A DNA stretch of 64,000 nucleotides, from assembly GCA_963811225.1 (NCBI GenBank), contig CAWEQO010000008.1, forward strand, positions 1 through 64,000, read 5' to 3'. Numbering within the stretch: position 1 is the first letter of the stretch; each line of letters starts with the position of its first letter. Shown here one piece after another: positions 43,840 to 52,566 of this stretch. The position numbers were made by a program, and so were the translations under genes. The notes under the pieces are model-generated. The model saw only the letters and a program-made list of their open reading frames with translations, did not search any database and was not told where the DNA came from. Source of the stretch: CAWEQO01 sp963811225. Lineage in GTDB: Bacteria; Chloroflexota; Anaerolineae; Anaerolineales; Anaerolineaceae.

Positions 43840-44582
43840 TTACTCGTAGGCCACCTTGACACGGCGCAGCGAGCGGTATATGCCGGGCAGCTGCCAGACA
43901 CGCAGGGCGGCCTCGATTTGGATCCGGAAAGACATCTTCGATTGGCCCCAGCGACGGTCGGCAAAGTGGATGGGAATCTCGCTGAAGGTGTGCCCCAACC
44001 GGTAAGCCACGTAAGCCATCTCCACCTGGAAAACGTAGCCGTTTGAACGAATGCGCTCAAGCGGCATGCTGTCCAACGTCTCGCGCCGCCACAGGCGGAA
44101 CCCGGCGGTCACATCCCGCATGGGCAGGCCCAGGATGGTGCGGGCGTAGAAATTACCCCAGGCCGAAAGCCCCTTGCGCCAGATGGGCCAGCGCTCGTCC
44201 AGGCTGCCGCCGCGCACGTAGCGCGAGCCGACGGCAACCCCGGCGCCCTGCTGCAGCGCGGCGACCAGCTCGATAATCTTCTCAGGTGGGTGCGAGAAAT
44301 CTGCATCCATCTGGCCGATGGCGTCCACGCCTTCGTTGATCAGGCGCGTGAAGCCCTGGATATAGGCGGTGCCCAGGCCCTGCTTGCCGGCCCGGTGCAT
44401 CACCTTGACGCGCCCCCGGTCTGCCTGCTGAGGTCTTCAGCGATCTGACCCGTACCGTCTGGGCTGTTGTCGTCCACCACCAGAACGGACAAATCCGGCA
44501 CCGGCAGAGCCAGTACCGCGGCGATCAGCTTCGGCAGGTTTTGCGCTTCGTTATAGGTTGGGATTACAAATGTAACTTTCAA
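43840..44582 (-). CDS. Polyprenol-phosphate mannosyltransferase-like GT2, frameshifted
   Basis: A family 2 glycosyltransferase of the DPM1 type, ~247 aa when repaired. The first part has VTFVIPTYNEAQNLPKLIAA and VLVVDDNSPDGTGQIAEDL. The second has HRAGKQGLGTAYIQGF, the DxD motif QMDADFSHPPEKI and VGSRYVRGG. The frames meet near the G5 run (plus-strand C5 at 44413-44417); one added G gives GGRVKVMHRAG. The C-terminal membrane helices of some homologues are absent. Its start overlaps the stop of the response-regulator gene (ATGA). It would load mannose or another sugar onto polyprenyl phosphate. Confidence 0.85.
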
Positions 44583-45445
44583 GCTTCTCCCTGACGAGAG
44601 ATGTGCTCCAGGGCCTGCTTGAGGGCTTCGAGATCATAGTTGTTACTGCGCATGGGCGGCAGTTCGGAGACGAAAACCTTCAACCAACGACCATGGAAGG
44701 TCTCGGCTTCCCGGTCCTGGTGCTTGTAGAAGTATTCGAAAGATTGTTCCAAACGCTTTCGAAGTCGATCTGTCATCTCTGGAATATGGTTTGACCTGGA
44801 AATTATAACAAAATCTGTGGCAGTCAGGTGCCCCAAAAAATCCCCCGGCTCCCCCATTTCCCTGATTGTGTCCTGCGCCATCAGCGAGACCGCCCGCAGC
44901 AGGTCGTCTGCGGCGACGAACCCGTACATTTCCCGGAAATTATGCAGGTTGTGCAGCGAGACTGCCGCCACATGCACGTCATCGCCCTGCAGCAGCTGCT
45001 TCAGACGCTCGTCGACCAGGTCGCCCTCGGGCAGCCCGGTCACCGGATGAGTCAGCGTGCTGCGCTGCGAGCGTTGTAAAGCATTGCGCACCCGTAAGCG
45101 CAGCTCCTGGACATCGAACGGTTTGGTGATGTAATCTTCGGCGTGCAGTTCCAGCCCCTTGAGGCGGTCTGTCCGTTCTCGTTTTTCGGTTAAAAAGATG
45201 ATCGGGATCTGGTTGGTGCGCCGGTCTTTCCGCAGCCTGGCGGCCACCTCGAACCCATCAATATCCGGCAGGCGGATGTCCAGGATCACCAAATCGGGCC
45301 GGTTGGACTGGGCCGCCGCCACACCGTCTTCCCCCCAGTTCACCGTTAGCACGTTATATCCCTGGACACGGAAATAAGCATTCAGCATATCCGCAATATC
45401 CAGATCGTCTTCCACGATCAAGATGGTTTGATTCTGCTCGTTCAA
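44579..45445 (-). CDS. Response regulator with degenerate GGDEF output domain
   Basis: A 288-aa protein. Residues 1-125 are a REC domain (ILIVEDDLDIADML; phospho-acceptor Asp in LVILDIRLPDIDG; Lys in YITKPFD). Residues ~130-285 resemble a GGDEF fold (HPVTGLPEGDLVDERLKQL), but the catalytic loop is HLTATDFVII instead of GG(D/E)EF, so diguanylate cyclase activity is unlikely. It may bind nucleotide or partner proteins. It lies 9 bases downstream of the V4R gene and overlaps the glycosyltransferase start. No histidine kinase is nearby. Confidence 0.85.
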   Translation of the reverse strand: MNEQNQTILIVEDDLDIADMLNAYFRVQGYNVLTVNWGEDGVAAAQSNRPDLVILDIRLPDIDGFEVAARLRKDRRTNQIPIIFLTEKRERTDRLKGLELHAEDYITKPFDVQELRLRVRNALQRSQRSTLTHPVTGLPEGDLVDERLKQLLQGDDVHVAAVSLHNLHNFREMYGFVAADDLLRAVSLMAQDTIREMGEPGDFLGHLTATDFVIISRSNHIPEMTDRLRKRLEQSFEYFYKHQDREAETFHGRWLKVFVSELPPMRSNNYDLEALKQALEHISRQGEA

Positions 45446-45454
45446 AATTCGATC

Positions 45455-46087
45455 CTATGCGTTAGGAGTCTTAGAGACGACGAAGTCGCAGGTCGGATCG
45501 CCGCAAGAATGCGCTGTTATCTGATTCACCTTGAATTCCATGCCACCAGACACCCACTTCAGGCTCGACATCAGTAAGCCGGTTGCGATGAAACAGGCGG
45601 GCTTATCGGTGGTGCGGCCCCAGCAAACCGGGCATTTGTGGATGCGATAGACAATATGATCGTTGTGCTCTTCCACCGTCGAGCGCTGGTCGCTCAACTG
45701 GGTGAAAATGCGCGCCATGGCCGGCAAACCAATGCGCAGCTTGAGCGGCAAAGGCAAGACCTTAAAGCCGATATCTCCTACACCGGCCAGCGCGCCAAAG
45801 TTCTTCAATGCCGAATCGAAGGTCGCCCGACCGGCGCGCAGCGCCAGCGCCCGACCGCCGCGCGGGCCGTACATCTCTTCCAGCGCAGCGCTCAGTGACG
45901 AAAAATCGGCAAAGTCAAACTGCCTGTCGAGGTTATCCGGAGGAAGGTTATCGATCAGGTTCGGCAGATTCGCAAGATTGAGAATGGCGTTCAAGCCATT
46001 CTTACCCATCACTTCTTCGAAGGACAGGATAGCAATACGTGCGACCTTGTTAGGATAATAGAGTCCACTCTTTGGAATAGGTTCCAT
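45455..46087 (-). CDS. V4R (4-vinyl reductase-like) domain protein
   Basis: A 210-aa protein of the V4R/BchJ-like small-molecule-binding fold. The C-terminal half carries four cysteines placed as in this family (HKCPVCWGR, ACFIATGLLMSSL, SCGDPTCDFVV). The N-terminal part (GLYYPNKVARIAILSFEEVM) is typical of the domain when it stands alone in signalling operons. V4R domains bind hydrocarbons, tetrapyrroles or metals. It is located between the Roadblock and REC genes, so it could be a sensor for that module. Confidence 0.82.
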   Translation of the reverse strand: MEPIPKSGLYYPNKVARIAILSFEEVMGKNGLNAILNLANLPNLIDNLPPDNLDRQFDFADFSSLSAALEEMYGPRGGRALALRAGRATFDSALKNFGALAGVGDIGFKVLPLPLKLRIGLPAMARIFTQLSDQRSTVEEHNDHIVYRIHKCPVCWGRTTDKPACFIATGLLMSSLKWVSGGMEFKVNQITAHSCGDPTCDFVVSKTPNA

Positions 46088-46101
46088 GGCATACCGTTTG
46101 C

Positions 46102-46473
46102 TTAGATAAGTTTAGTGAGGTCCTCGGTTGCCCGGCGCATATCGAGGAAGATCAGGCCGAGCTTGGCCTTTTCTCTGGCCAGCGCCGTCAATACAGCTTC
46201 TTCTCCAACCGACATGAGAACGACGTACCCCTGTTCGCCCTTAATGTAAACTTGCTCCAGGGATCCGCGCCCCAACTCGTTCGCAATGCGTTCGCCCAAC
46301 GAGAGCATTGCAGCCGACATTGCGGAAACACGATCCTCTTCAACGCCCTGTGGGAGTGCGGAAGCAATCGTTAGCCCATCTACGCTGACGATTGCCGAAG
46401 CTTCGATGTCTGGTGACGATGCCTGGAGCTCTCGCAAGCGCTCCACCATAAGTTGCGTGCGTGACTTTGTCAA
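46102..46473 (-). CDS. Roadblock/LC7 domain protein (MglB-like)
   Basis: A 123-aa single-domain protein: ELQASSPDIEASAIVSVDGL at the start, MSAAMLSLGERIANELGRG in the middle and GYVVLMSVGEEAVLTALA near the end. Roadblock proteins often act as regulators or GTPase-activating partners of small Ras-like GTPases (MglA). No MglA-like GTPase is in the window. It is the first gene of the Roadblock-V4R-REC-GT2 operon, with 14 bases to the next gene. Confidence 0.9.
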   Translation of the reverse strand: MTKSRTQLMVERLRELQASSPDIEASAIVSVDGLTIASALPQGVEEDRVSAMSAAMLSLGERIANELGRGSLEQVYIKGEQGYVVLMSVGEEAVLTALAREKAKLGLIFLDMRRATEDLTKLI

Positions 46474-46713
46474 TGCTGCACTCCTATCTTAATGGAAAAC
46501 AATCGATCAGGAGGGGTTTACCCAAGCCCATCTTACTGTAGCACATGCAAAATCGAGTGTCAAGGAAAAGGCTGCCGCCTGAAGAGACTGTAAATAAACT
46601 GATAAGTGCAGCTGTTGGAGCGCCCAAGCTGTCGACCTTTATTCTCCTCCTGCAATTCTGTATTACAATTGAACCCTACGTACCGCAATTCAGATTATCA
46701 AAAGGGTGACACA

Positions 46714-47892
46714 ATGAAGCAAATCTTAATGGTGCTGGTGGCAGCCTCACTGCTGCTCTCACTCCCCCCAATCACAACTGCCACAGCGGCTCCAATCGAG
46801 GCAGAAGGCAGCGGCAGCGAGCCTTACGCCGGTGAGGTGCTGTGCCAGCCTGGCACACACCTGGCCCCCGGCGACTGCCTGCCCATGGGCCCTTCCTCTA
46901 CCCTGACCGACCTCGCCCGCCAGGGTGTGGTCTACCCGGCCCCACCCCTGCCCGCCTCTCAGCCCGGCCCGGCCCTGAACGAAGTCTCCTTGTATTACGC
47001 CAAGATCAACCTGGAACCGGACGAAACCGCGGCGCTGTACTCCTCACTGGAAGACGCCGTAGCCGGCAGTAACCCGGTCGACTACATCCCGGCCGGCTTC
47101 GGCCTGCGCTACGTGACCTTCATCCAGCAGAGCGATGTCAACGGCGGGCACTACGTGATGCTGCCGGATGGCCGCTGGCTGCGGGCTTCCCCCGCCACCA
47201 TCAGCTCCACCTTCCAGGGGTTGGTCTTCCGTTCGAACCCTACCGGCCAGTTTGGCTGGATCATCGATCAGACCGATCCGGTGGCGGCGCCCAGCTTCAA
47301 TGCGCCGATCAGCGGCGCCCAGCTGCAGCGTGAAACGTTTGTGCAGATCCTGCAAACCCAGGAAGCCGAAGGCACCACCTGGTACCGCATCGGCTTGAAC
47401 CAGTGGGTTCACCGCCAGGATATTCGCATGTTTCCCTTCAACCCCACCCCACCGGATGGCGTAGACAACGGCCGCTGGATCGAGGTCAACCTTTACGAGC
47501 AGACCCTGGGGGTGTATGAGAACGGCCAGCTGAAGTTCGCAACCCTGGTCGCCACCGGCGCAGAGCCGTATTTCACCCGTCCGGGACTGTTCCAAATCTA
47601 TGAGAAGAAACCCACCGAGACGATGACCGGGGCCTTCGAGGCGGACAAATCCGACTACTACCACCTGGCGGACGTGCCCTGGACGATGTACTTCGACGAG
47701 GCGCGCGCCCTGCACGGCGCGTACTGGCGGGCGGGCTTTGGTTGGCAGCAGTCACACGGCTGCGTCAACCTGTCGATCGGCGACGCCCGCTGGCTGTTCG
47801 ACTGGGCCCAAGCAGGCGACTGGGTCTATGTCTGGGATCCCTCGGGCGCGACGCCTACCGACCCGGCCTTCTATGGGGCTGGCGGAGCATAA
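46714..47892 (+). CDS. Secreted L,D-transpeptidase (YkuD family)
   Basis: A 392-aa exported enzyme. A signal peptide (MKQILMVLVAASLLLSLPPI, cleavage probably near TATAAPIEA) leads to a central region with SH3-like repeats (RYVTFIQQSDVNGGHYVML). The C-terminal ~130 residues are a YkuD domain (WIEVNLYEQTLGVYENGQL). The catalytic signature is SHGCVNLSIGDARWLF, with the His-Cys pair in SHGC and an upstream His in ALHGAYW. It cross-links or anchors to peptidoglycan. ATG 46714 is chosen for the signal peptide and the AGGGTG upstream. Confidence 0.92.
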   Translation: MKQILMVLVAASLLLSLPPITTATAAPIEAEGSGSEPYAGEVLCQPGTHLAPGDCLPMGPSSTLTDLARQGVVYPAPPLPASQPGPALNEVSLYYAKINLEPDETAALYSSLEDAVAGSNPVDYIPAGFGLRYVTFIQQSDVNGGHYVMLPDGRWLRASPATISSTFQGLVFRSNPTGQFGWIIDQTDPVAAPSFNAPISGAQLQRETFVQILQTQEAEGTTWYRIGLNQWVHRQDIRMFPFNPTPPDGVDNGRWIEVNLYEQTLGVYENGQLKFATLVATGAEPYFTRPGLFQIYEKKPTETMTGAFEADKSDYYHLADVPWTMYFDEARALHGAYWRAGFGWQQSHGCVNLSIGDARWLFDWAQAGDWVYVWDPSGATPTDPAFYGAGGA

Positions 47893-47955
47893 AAATAAAA
47901 CCCAACAAAAAAGCGGTGGCTGCTAGCCACCGCTTTTTTGTTGGGTTTTATTTTT
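47891..47955. terminator. Very long bidirectional terminator
   Basis: A 31-bp perfect stem (47891-47921 with 47925-47955) has a 3-nt loop. The stem includes aaaaaagcggtggct and its complement and is flanked by long T-runs on both strands. It separates the convergent transpeptidase and merR genes and overlaps the end of the latter. Confidence 0.93.
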
Positions 47956-49293
47956 TGCGCACCGGCACGTACAGATACAGCACCGAGTCCTCGGCGAAGT
48001 CATGGAATTCGTTGGTGTACATCTCAAAGTCTGGGGCGCCGGTCAGCTCGTAGCCCGACTGCGGCAGCCAGCTCTGATAGATGTAGTTATACGTGTCCGC
48101 CAGGCCCTCGCGGGCGCCCTTGTGGGCAAACACGGCGTAGGTCTGTTCGGGCAGTTCCCAGGTGGTCATGCCCTCGGGCAAGTTCTCATCACCGGCAACT
48201 TCCACCGAGCACAAGTACTGGAACTCACCTTCCGGCAGTCCCTCCATCATGCGGCAGACGCCATAGGTCACGTACGGATCCACCCGCTGCAGCTCGTACA
48301 TGCGCGGCAGGAACTCGTTCTCCCACACTTGTGGGATCTCCGCATTGCCTTCGTTCTTGCCCTGATACATCGACCCGGCCACCAAGAATGCCGGTTTGGT
48401 CACAAACTTTGGTTCCATCGCACTCTCCATATCATGAAACTCGAAACCCTGGCGGAACCGCTTCCATGGGATCGGCTCGACCGGGAACTGGATCTCTACC
48501 AGTTGGGTAGAGGGCTCTGTTCCGGTTTCTTCCTCCAGATGCAGCTCACGGACCGAACCCGAGAGCCGGTAGCTGTTGGCGTCGCCCCAGGTATAGAAGG
48601 CAGCATCGACCTGGTAATGGCCGCTGCCGCTGACCGGATAAGCGATGCAAGCCGCCTCCATGCCGGGCAAGGCGCTGATGTTAACCTTGCCGGGGCACGC
48701 GGCCTGACACGCTCTTCCAGCGCCCGGGCCATCTGCACGGAGATGTTGCGCTCCACGTACTCCGGCCCTTCGAAAATGACGATCCATGGACCGGCAGCGT
48801 GCAGCCGCGAGCTTTCCAGCCAGGCGTTGACCTCCCGGCGCATCCGGTCGCAGCGTTCCGGCAGCAGCTCGGCGTTGGGGACCATGTCTCGCACGCTGAC
48901 AACCTGCTGTGGGTCGATCTTCTTCAGCACCACATCGATCACCGGCATGCAGCCCTCCTGCTCGATCTGCTTCAGGCGGGTTTCAACCCGGACCAGCCGC
49001 CGCTGCTCTTCCTGCACGCGCTGCTGAACTTCGACGCGCTTACTCAGCACGATGCCTCGCAACTGCTCGGCGCTGAGCTGCTCATCCAGCAGTTGAGCGA
49101 CCTGGTCGAGCGAGAAACCGAGGTCTTTCAGTGCCAGGATACGGTTCAAGCGCGGCATCTGCTCGATGGTGTAGTAACGGTAGCCGCTGTAACGGTCGGT
49201 CCAGGCGGGCTTGAGCAGCCCGAGCTGGTCGTAGTGACGCAGGGTCTTGACGGTCACCTGAGCTAATTTGGAGAAGTCACCGATCTTCAGCAT
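47948..49293 (-). CDS. MerR-family regulator with GyrI-like ligand-binding domains, frameshifted
   Basis: About 448 aa when repaired. Residues 1-70 are a MerR HTH (IGDFSKLAQVTVKTLRHYDQ, YSGYRYYTIEQMPRLNRILA). A coiled coil follows (~75-115), then a GyrI-like domain that crosses the frame break, and a second GyrI-like domain at the C-terminus (PKFVTKPAFLVAGSMYQGK to PDFEMYTNEFHDFAE). The frames meet near 48711-48718; adding one base joins MARALEERV to AACPGKVNISALPG. BmrR-like proteins of this build sense cationic drugs or other small molecules. An upstream fold-back element (49374-49524) occupies its promoter side. No target gene is evident. Confidence 0.82.
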
Positions 49294-49373
49294 AAGCGGT
49301 TCCTAAATTGATACTGCATAGGATAAGCCCTACCCTAAGGGGAGAGTCAAGGGTTTCCTCAAGGTCCTGTTAT

Positions 49374-49524
49374 GTAGCCCCAGGCATCCTCGCGAAGCAC
49401 CCTGTAAGGGCCGCCTGGGGTTCTTGGCCTGCAAGGGCACCGGCCGATAAAAGATCGAACATTCTACCTGCAGGCAACCCCAGGCGGCCCTTACAGGGTG
49501 CTTCGCGAGGATGCCTGGGGCTAC
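49374..49524. repeat. Fold-back (MITE-like) element with 49-bp perfect inverted repeats
   Basis: The arms 49374-49422 and 49476-49524 are perfect 49-base complements, starting gtagccccaggcatcctcgc. After a 4-base bulge the pairing continues through gcctgca/tgcaggc (49427-49433 with 49469-49475). The loop is about 35 bases and non-coding. The whole is ~151 bp and sits in the 243-bp gap upstream of merR and downstream of the lipoprotein gene. Size and structure suit a miniature inverted-repeat element; no clear target-site duplication is seen. It could also end transcription from the lipoprotein gene. Confidence 0.7.
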
Positions 49525-49536
49525 GAACCGAACGTT

Positions 49537-50598
49537 CTACGGCTCCAGCGCCAGCTTCATGCTCCACAACGCCACGGTGCCGGGAATGCGGCCGGCGCTC
49601 TCCTGGCGGATCGTCAGGCGCACGTTGGTGGTTTCTTTGACGTCATACGGGATGCCCACCTGGAAGGGAGTGTGGCTCAGGTCGCCGGTTGGATCGGGGA
49701 CAACCAGCTGAGAGGCGCCGACCACTTTACCCTGCTCGTCGATCAGTTCGAAGACCAGCGGGTTGGGATTGACCGGGCGCGCCAGACCGATCACAACCAC
49801 CGTGCCGCCGTTAAAGATTGTGTCTTCCGGTGGGTAGCGTACCAGGTAGGGCTCCCAGTAGACCGGCGAGGGGGTGAATTCGTCCGAGCCGGCCCGAACC
49901 AAGATCAGCTCGACCGAGGAGAGCAACTCCAGCCTTCCAAACTCGTCGCGGCTGGTCACCTCCAGGCGCCCGGTCTCGGCCGCGCCGGGAATGCTGAAAT
50001 CGACGTAGGGCGAGTTCCAGAAGATGCGGCCCGGATATTTGCGGTAATCCAGATTGCTCTCACTTACGGTACGGCCATCCTCCCCCACCAGGCGCAAGTA
50101 AACCCAGCCGTCCTCGCCGACCTGAAAGCGCAGCTCCGTGCGGAAGGGCGAAGATACCTTCGACAGCAGCCCCGGGCGCTCGATACGCAGGGACACGATC
50201 GGCGGGGTGGGCGTCGGGGTGATGGTTGGGGTGTTGGTGGGCCAGCGGGTGCGAGTGGGGATGCGGGTGCTGGTCGGACGGCGCGTAACGGTGGGGGTGC
50301 GAGTGACGGTGGGCGAGGGACCGGGCGTAATGGTGGAGGTTCTGGTCGGCTTGTGGGTTGCGCTCGGTTCCAAGGTTGCAGTGAAGGTAGGTGGCAGGCT
50401 GGGTGATGGGGATGCGCTGGGCGAGGAGGTGACTGTGGACGTGGCCGTGGCGGTCACGGTGGCGGTGAAGGTGAGCGTGGGGGTGCCGGTGGGCGGCAGC
50501 GCAGCCATGCGCTCGACGCTCAGGCAGCCGCTGAGCAGCGCCAGCGCCGCGGCGAGAACCAGGATGCGAGATATCGTGCCGGTGGACAGTCGATGCAT
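49537..50598 (-). CDS. Lipoprotein with long Thr/Pro/Ser linker
   Basis: A 353-aa exported protein. A signal sequence ends in the lipobox LLSGC (lipidated Cys ~25). Residues ~35-135 are a low-complexity Thr/Pro/Ser stretch with many TxT and PT repeats. Two beta-rich domains follow (from VSLRIERPGLLSKVSSPF), resembling immunoglobulin-like or Gmad2-like modules. No catalytic motif is seen. It is probably a surface-displayed binding protein; similar linkers occur in the BMP lipoprotein and A2M neighbours. It is a single gene. Confidence 0.75.
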   Translation of the reverse strand: MHRLSTGTISRILVLAAALALLSGCLSVERMAALPPTGTPTLTFTATVTATATSTVTSSPSASPSPSLPPTFTATLEPSATHKPTRTSTITPGPSPTVTRTPTVTRRPTSTRIPTRTRWPTNTPTITPTPTPPIVSLRIERPGLLSKVSSPFRTELRFQVGEDGWVYLRLVGEDGRTVSESNLDYRKYPGRIFWNSPYVDFSIPGAAETGRLEVTSRDEFGRLELLSSVELILVRAGSDEFTPSPVYWEPYLVRYPPEDTIFNGGTVVVIGLARPVNPNPLVFELIDEQGKVVGASQLVVPDPTGDLSHTPFQVGIPYDVKETTNVRLTIRQESAGRIPGTVALWSMKLALEP

Positions 50599-50654
50599 GG
50601 TATACCGGTTATGGTAGCATAATCCCTTCAGATGAGCAAAGCCCTTGCTAAATT

Positions 50655-50742
50655 GAAAAGAGATCAGAGAGTAGAATAAAAAAACAGTAAGAACACGCGG
50701 AGTTTTTACTGCTCCCGATCCTCTACGCTCTGATCTCTTTTC
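50655..50742 (-). terminator. Nested hairpin terminator after the hydrogenase operon
   Basis: A 15-bp perfect outer stem (gaaaagagatcagag at 50655-50669 with 50728-50742) extends by 4 bp past one mismatch. It encloses an inner cagtaa/ttactg hairpin, followed on the minus strand by TTTTTTT. The inner hairpin is a normal intrinsic terminator for the hydrogenase operon. The outer stem is an unusual addition. Confidence 0.75.
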
Positions 50743-51264
50743 TTAAGTAAGAACTTCGATGATGCCTTGCACTACCTCATCCACTGCAGATTGGACAGGC
50801 CTGGAGAGGGGCTGGTCAAACTCCAGGCTCTGGACCTGAATGCCCAGCAGAAACACCCGGCAGTCCAGCTCCTGGATGAGGTAAGACGCCAGCACCGAGG
50901 GCGGCAGGCTGTGGGTCGAGGCGGATAAGCCGTTGGTGTCTTGCCACTGCACCCAGCGCACGCTGCCGGCTTCCATGCCCATATTGGCCGCGTCGATCAT
51001 CAGCACAACGTGCGGGGCAAAGCGCCGCAGCGGTCCGGTAAAATTCTCGGGTGAAGGCCCGGCCTCAATCAACAGCAGGCGCGGCCGCTCAGCAAGGGCT
51101 AGTATCAAAGCCCTCACCACGGCCACGCCTGCCGCATCGTCTCCATTCAGTTCGTTTCCAACCCCCATGATTGCGAGTCGTACCGGCTCGCGGGGGGCGC
51201 CGCTATCAGGTGCAGTCAGCGCCCGGTTGAGCAGCTCTTTCCAGGAGGAATTCGACATCCTCAT
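50743..51264 (-). CDS. [NiFe]-hydrogenase maturation protease
   Basis: A 173-aa endopeptidase of the HycI/HybD/HoxM family that trims the C-terminus of the hydrogenase large subunit once nickel is in place. It shows IMGVGNELNGDDAAGVAVVR (metal-binding Glu and Asp), a central Asp in VVLMIDAANMGMEAGSV and His in STHSLPPSVLASYL. The start overlaps the NuoI-like gene by about 59 bases; a second ATG two codons later is possible. It is the last gene of the hydrogenase operon and supports a functional NiFe site in the large subunit. Confidence 0.9.
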   Translation of the reverse strand: MRMSNSSWKELLNRALTAPDSGAPREPVRLAIMGVGNELNGDDAAGVAVVRALILALAERPRLLLIEAGPSPENFTGPLRRFAPHVVLMIDAANMGMEAGSVRWVQWQDTNGLSASTHSLPPSVLASYLIQELDCRVFLLGIQVQSLEFDQPLSRPVQSAVDEVVQGIIEVLT

Positions 51265-51622
51265 CCCTGCCGTAATAGACTGTAAAGGGTTCCTTGGTCA
51301 ACGCCGCCAGCTCCCACTCCTGATCGGAGAGGTCCAGGCAGTTGAAACGGCAGCTCATCACGCATTGGTTGCAGAAGGTGCAGCGATCCACGTCGTAGCG
51401 CATGACGAAGCGCTTGTTGGCTTTGTCCAGCGTGATCAGCTCAATTGCGTCGGACGGGCAGTCCTTCACGCACAGCTGGCAGCCGGAGCACTTCTCAGGG
51501 TCCCAGTGCAGCTTGCCGCGCAGGTTCTCCGGAGCAGGGTAACGCTCAAACGGGTACTTCTCGGTCGCGGGTTTCTTGAACAACGAACGGACAACATCAC
51601 CCAGCATCGATCCTATTTTCAT
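51206..51622 (-). CDS. 4Fe-4S ferredoxin-type subunit (NuoI/MbhN-like)
   Basis: A 138-aa subunit with two 4Fe-4S motifs: CSGCQLCVKDCP and CTFCNQCVMSC (then Arg instead of the usual Pro). It passes electrons between the small subunit and an external donor, as in group 4 hydrogenases. I choose ATG 51622 (MKIGSMLGDVV) behind AGGTGAG; an open frame extends further but only into the NuoH-like gene end. It is 8 bases after that gene. Confidence 0.92.
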   Translation of the reverse strand: MKIGSMLGDVVRSLFKKPATEKYPFERYPAPENLRGKLHWDPEKCSGCQLCVKDCPSDAIELITLDKANKRFVMRYDVDRCTFCNQCVMSCRFNCLDLSDQEWELAALTKEPFTVYYGRDEDVEFLLERAAQPGADCT

Positions 51623-51630
51623 CTTCTCAC

Positions 51631-52566
51631 CTATAGTACCTTCGTTACCACAATCAGGACCAACAATTGCAAGACCGCCAGCAGAGCGCCGACCCGCCAC
51701 CACATGCCGACCGTTTGATCGATGCGTAAGCGGGCAAACAGCGACTGCAGGCCCGCCATGACGAGCAGCAGCGAAAGGGTCTTCACCACAAACCAGAGGA
51801 TGCCTAACGGGCCTCCCAGGCCGCCCAGGAAGAAAGCTGAGATCAGGGTCAGGCCGATCACCAGTTCCACATCCTTACCGAGGTGGAACAGGGCCAGGCC
51901 GCGGCCGGAATATTCGGTCAGCGCGCCGGAGACGATCTCCGTCTCGGCTTCGGGGGCGTCGAAGGGCGGCAGCTCCAGCTTGCCCATCAGGCCGATCAGC
52001 GCTACGACGAAGCCTACCGGCTGGGTGAGGATCATCCAGGTGTGGGTTTGGGCATAGACGTTGATCTCGCTGATCTGCCAGGTGCCGGCCATGATGGCGG
52101 GCTGCAGCAGAGCCAGCAGGAAGGGCGCTTCGTACGAGAACAACTGGGTCAGGGTGCGGGTCGCGCCGATCAGCGAGAAGCGGTCGAGGGTGTTGGCGCC
52201 CGCCAGGCCCAGACACAGGGTCAGGACGCTCAGCAGGTACAGCACGGCAACCAGATCACCGCGGAAGCTGAAGGAGGGGTTTAACCCGGCCATCGGCACG
52301 TACAGGGCGGCGGTCAGGGCGGAGGTCACGCCAATGATCGGCAGGAAGCGGAACAGGGTCGGGTCGACGTGCTTGGGCACAATCTCTTCCTTGGCCAGCA
52401 GCTTGACCAAATCCGCCAGCGGCTGGAACCAGCGTGGACCGATGCGGTTCTGGTAGCGCGCCACCAGCTTGCGGTCGACCCACTCATAGGCCAGACCGCT
52501 CGCCAGCAGGAAAACGCCGCCGGGGAAAATCAATAGAGCCAGTATGGGTAGGAGTGTATTGTTCAT
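51631..52566 (-). CDS. NuoH-like membrane subunit of group 4 hydrogenase (MbhM/EchB-like)
   Basis: A 311-aa protein with eight membrane helices. The first loop (YEWVDRKLVARYQNRIGPRW) and LADLVKLLAKEEIVP are family hallmarks. LGKLELPPFDAPEAETEIVSG is the conserved loop that meets the hydrophilic arm. It joins the hydrogenase module to the ion-pumping module. It overlaps the large-subunit gene by 4 bases. Confidence 0.94.
   Translation of the reverse strand: MNNTLLPILALLIFPGGVFLLASGLAYEWVDRKLVARYQNRIGPRWFQPLADLVKLLAKEEIVPKHVDPTLFRFLPIIGVTSALTAALYVPMAGLNPSFSFRGDLVAVLYLLSVLTLCLGLAGANTLDRFSLIGATRTLTQLFSYEAPFLLALLQPAIMAGTWQISEINVYAQTHTWMILTQPVGFVVALIGLMGKLELPPFDAPEAETEIVSGALTEYSGRGLALFHLGKDVELVIGLTLISAFFLGGLGGPLGILWFVVKTLSLLLVMAGLQSLFARLRIDQTVGMWWRVGALLAVLQLLVLIVVTKVL

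Noticed and set aside
44579..45445. Active diguanylate cyclase
   Set aside because: The GGDEF loop is replaced by HLTATDF, so catalysis is not expected although the fold seems present.
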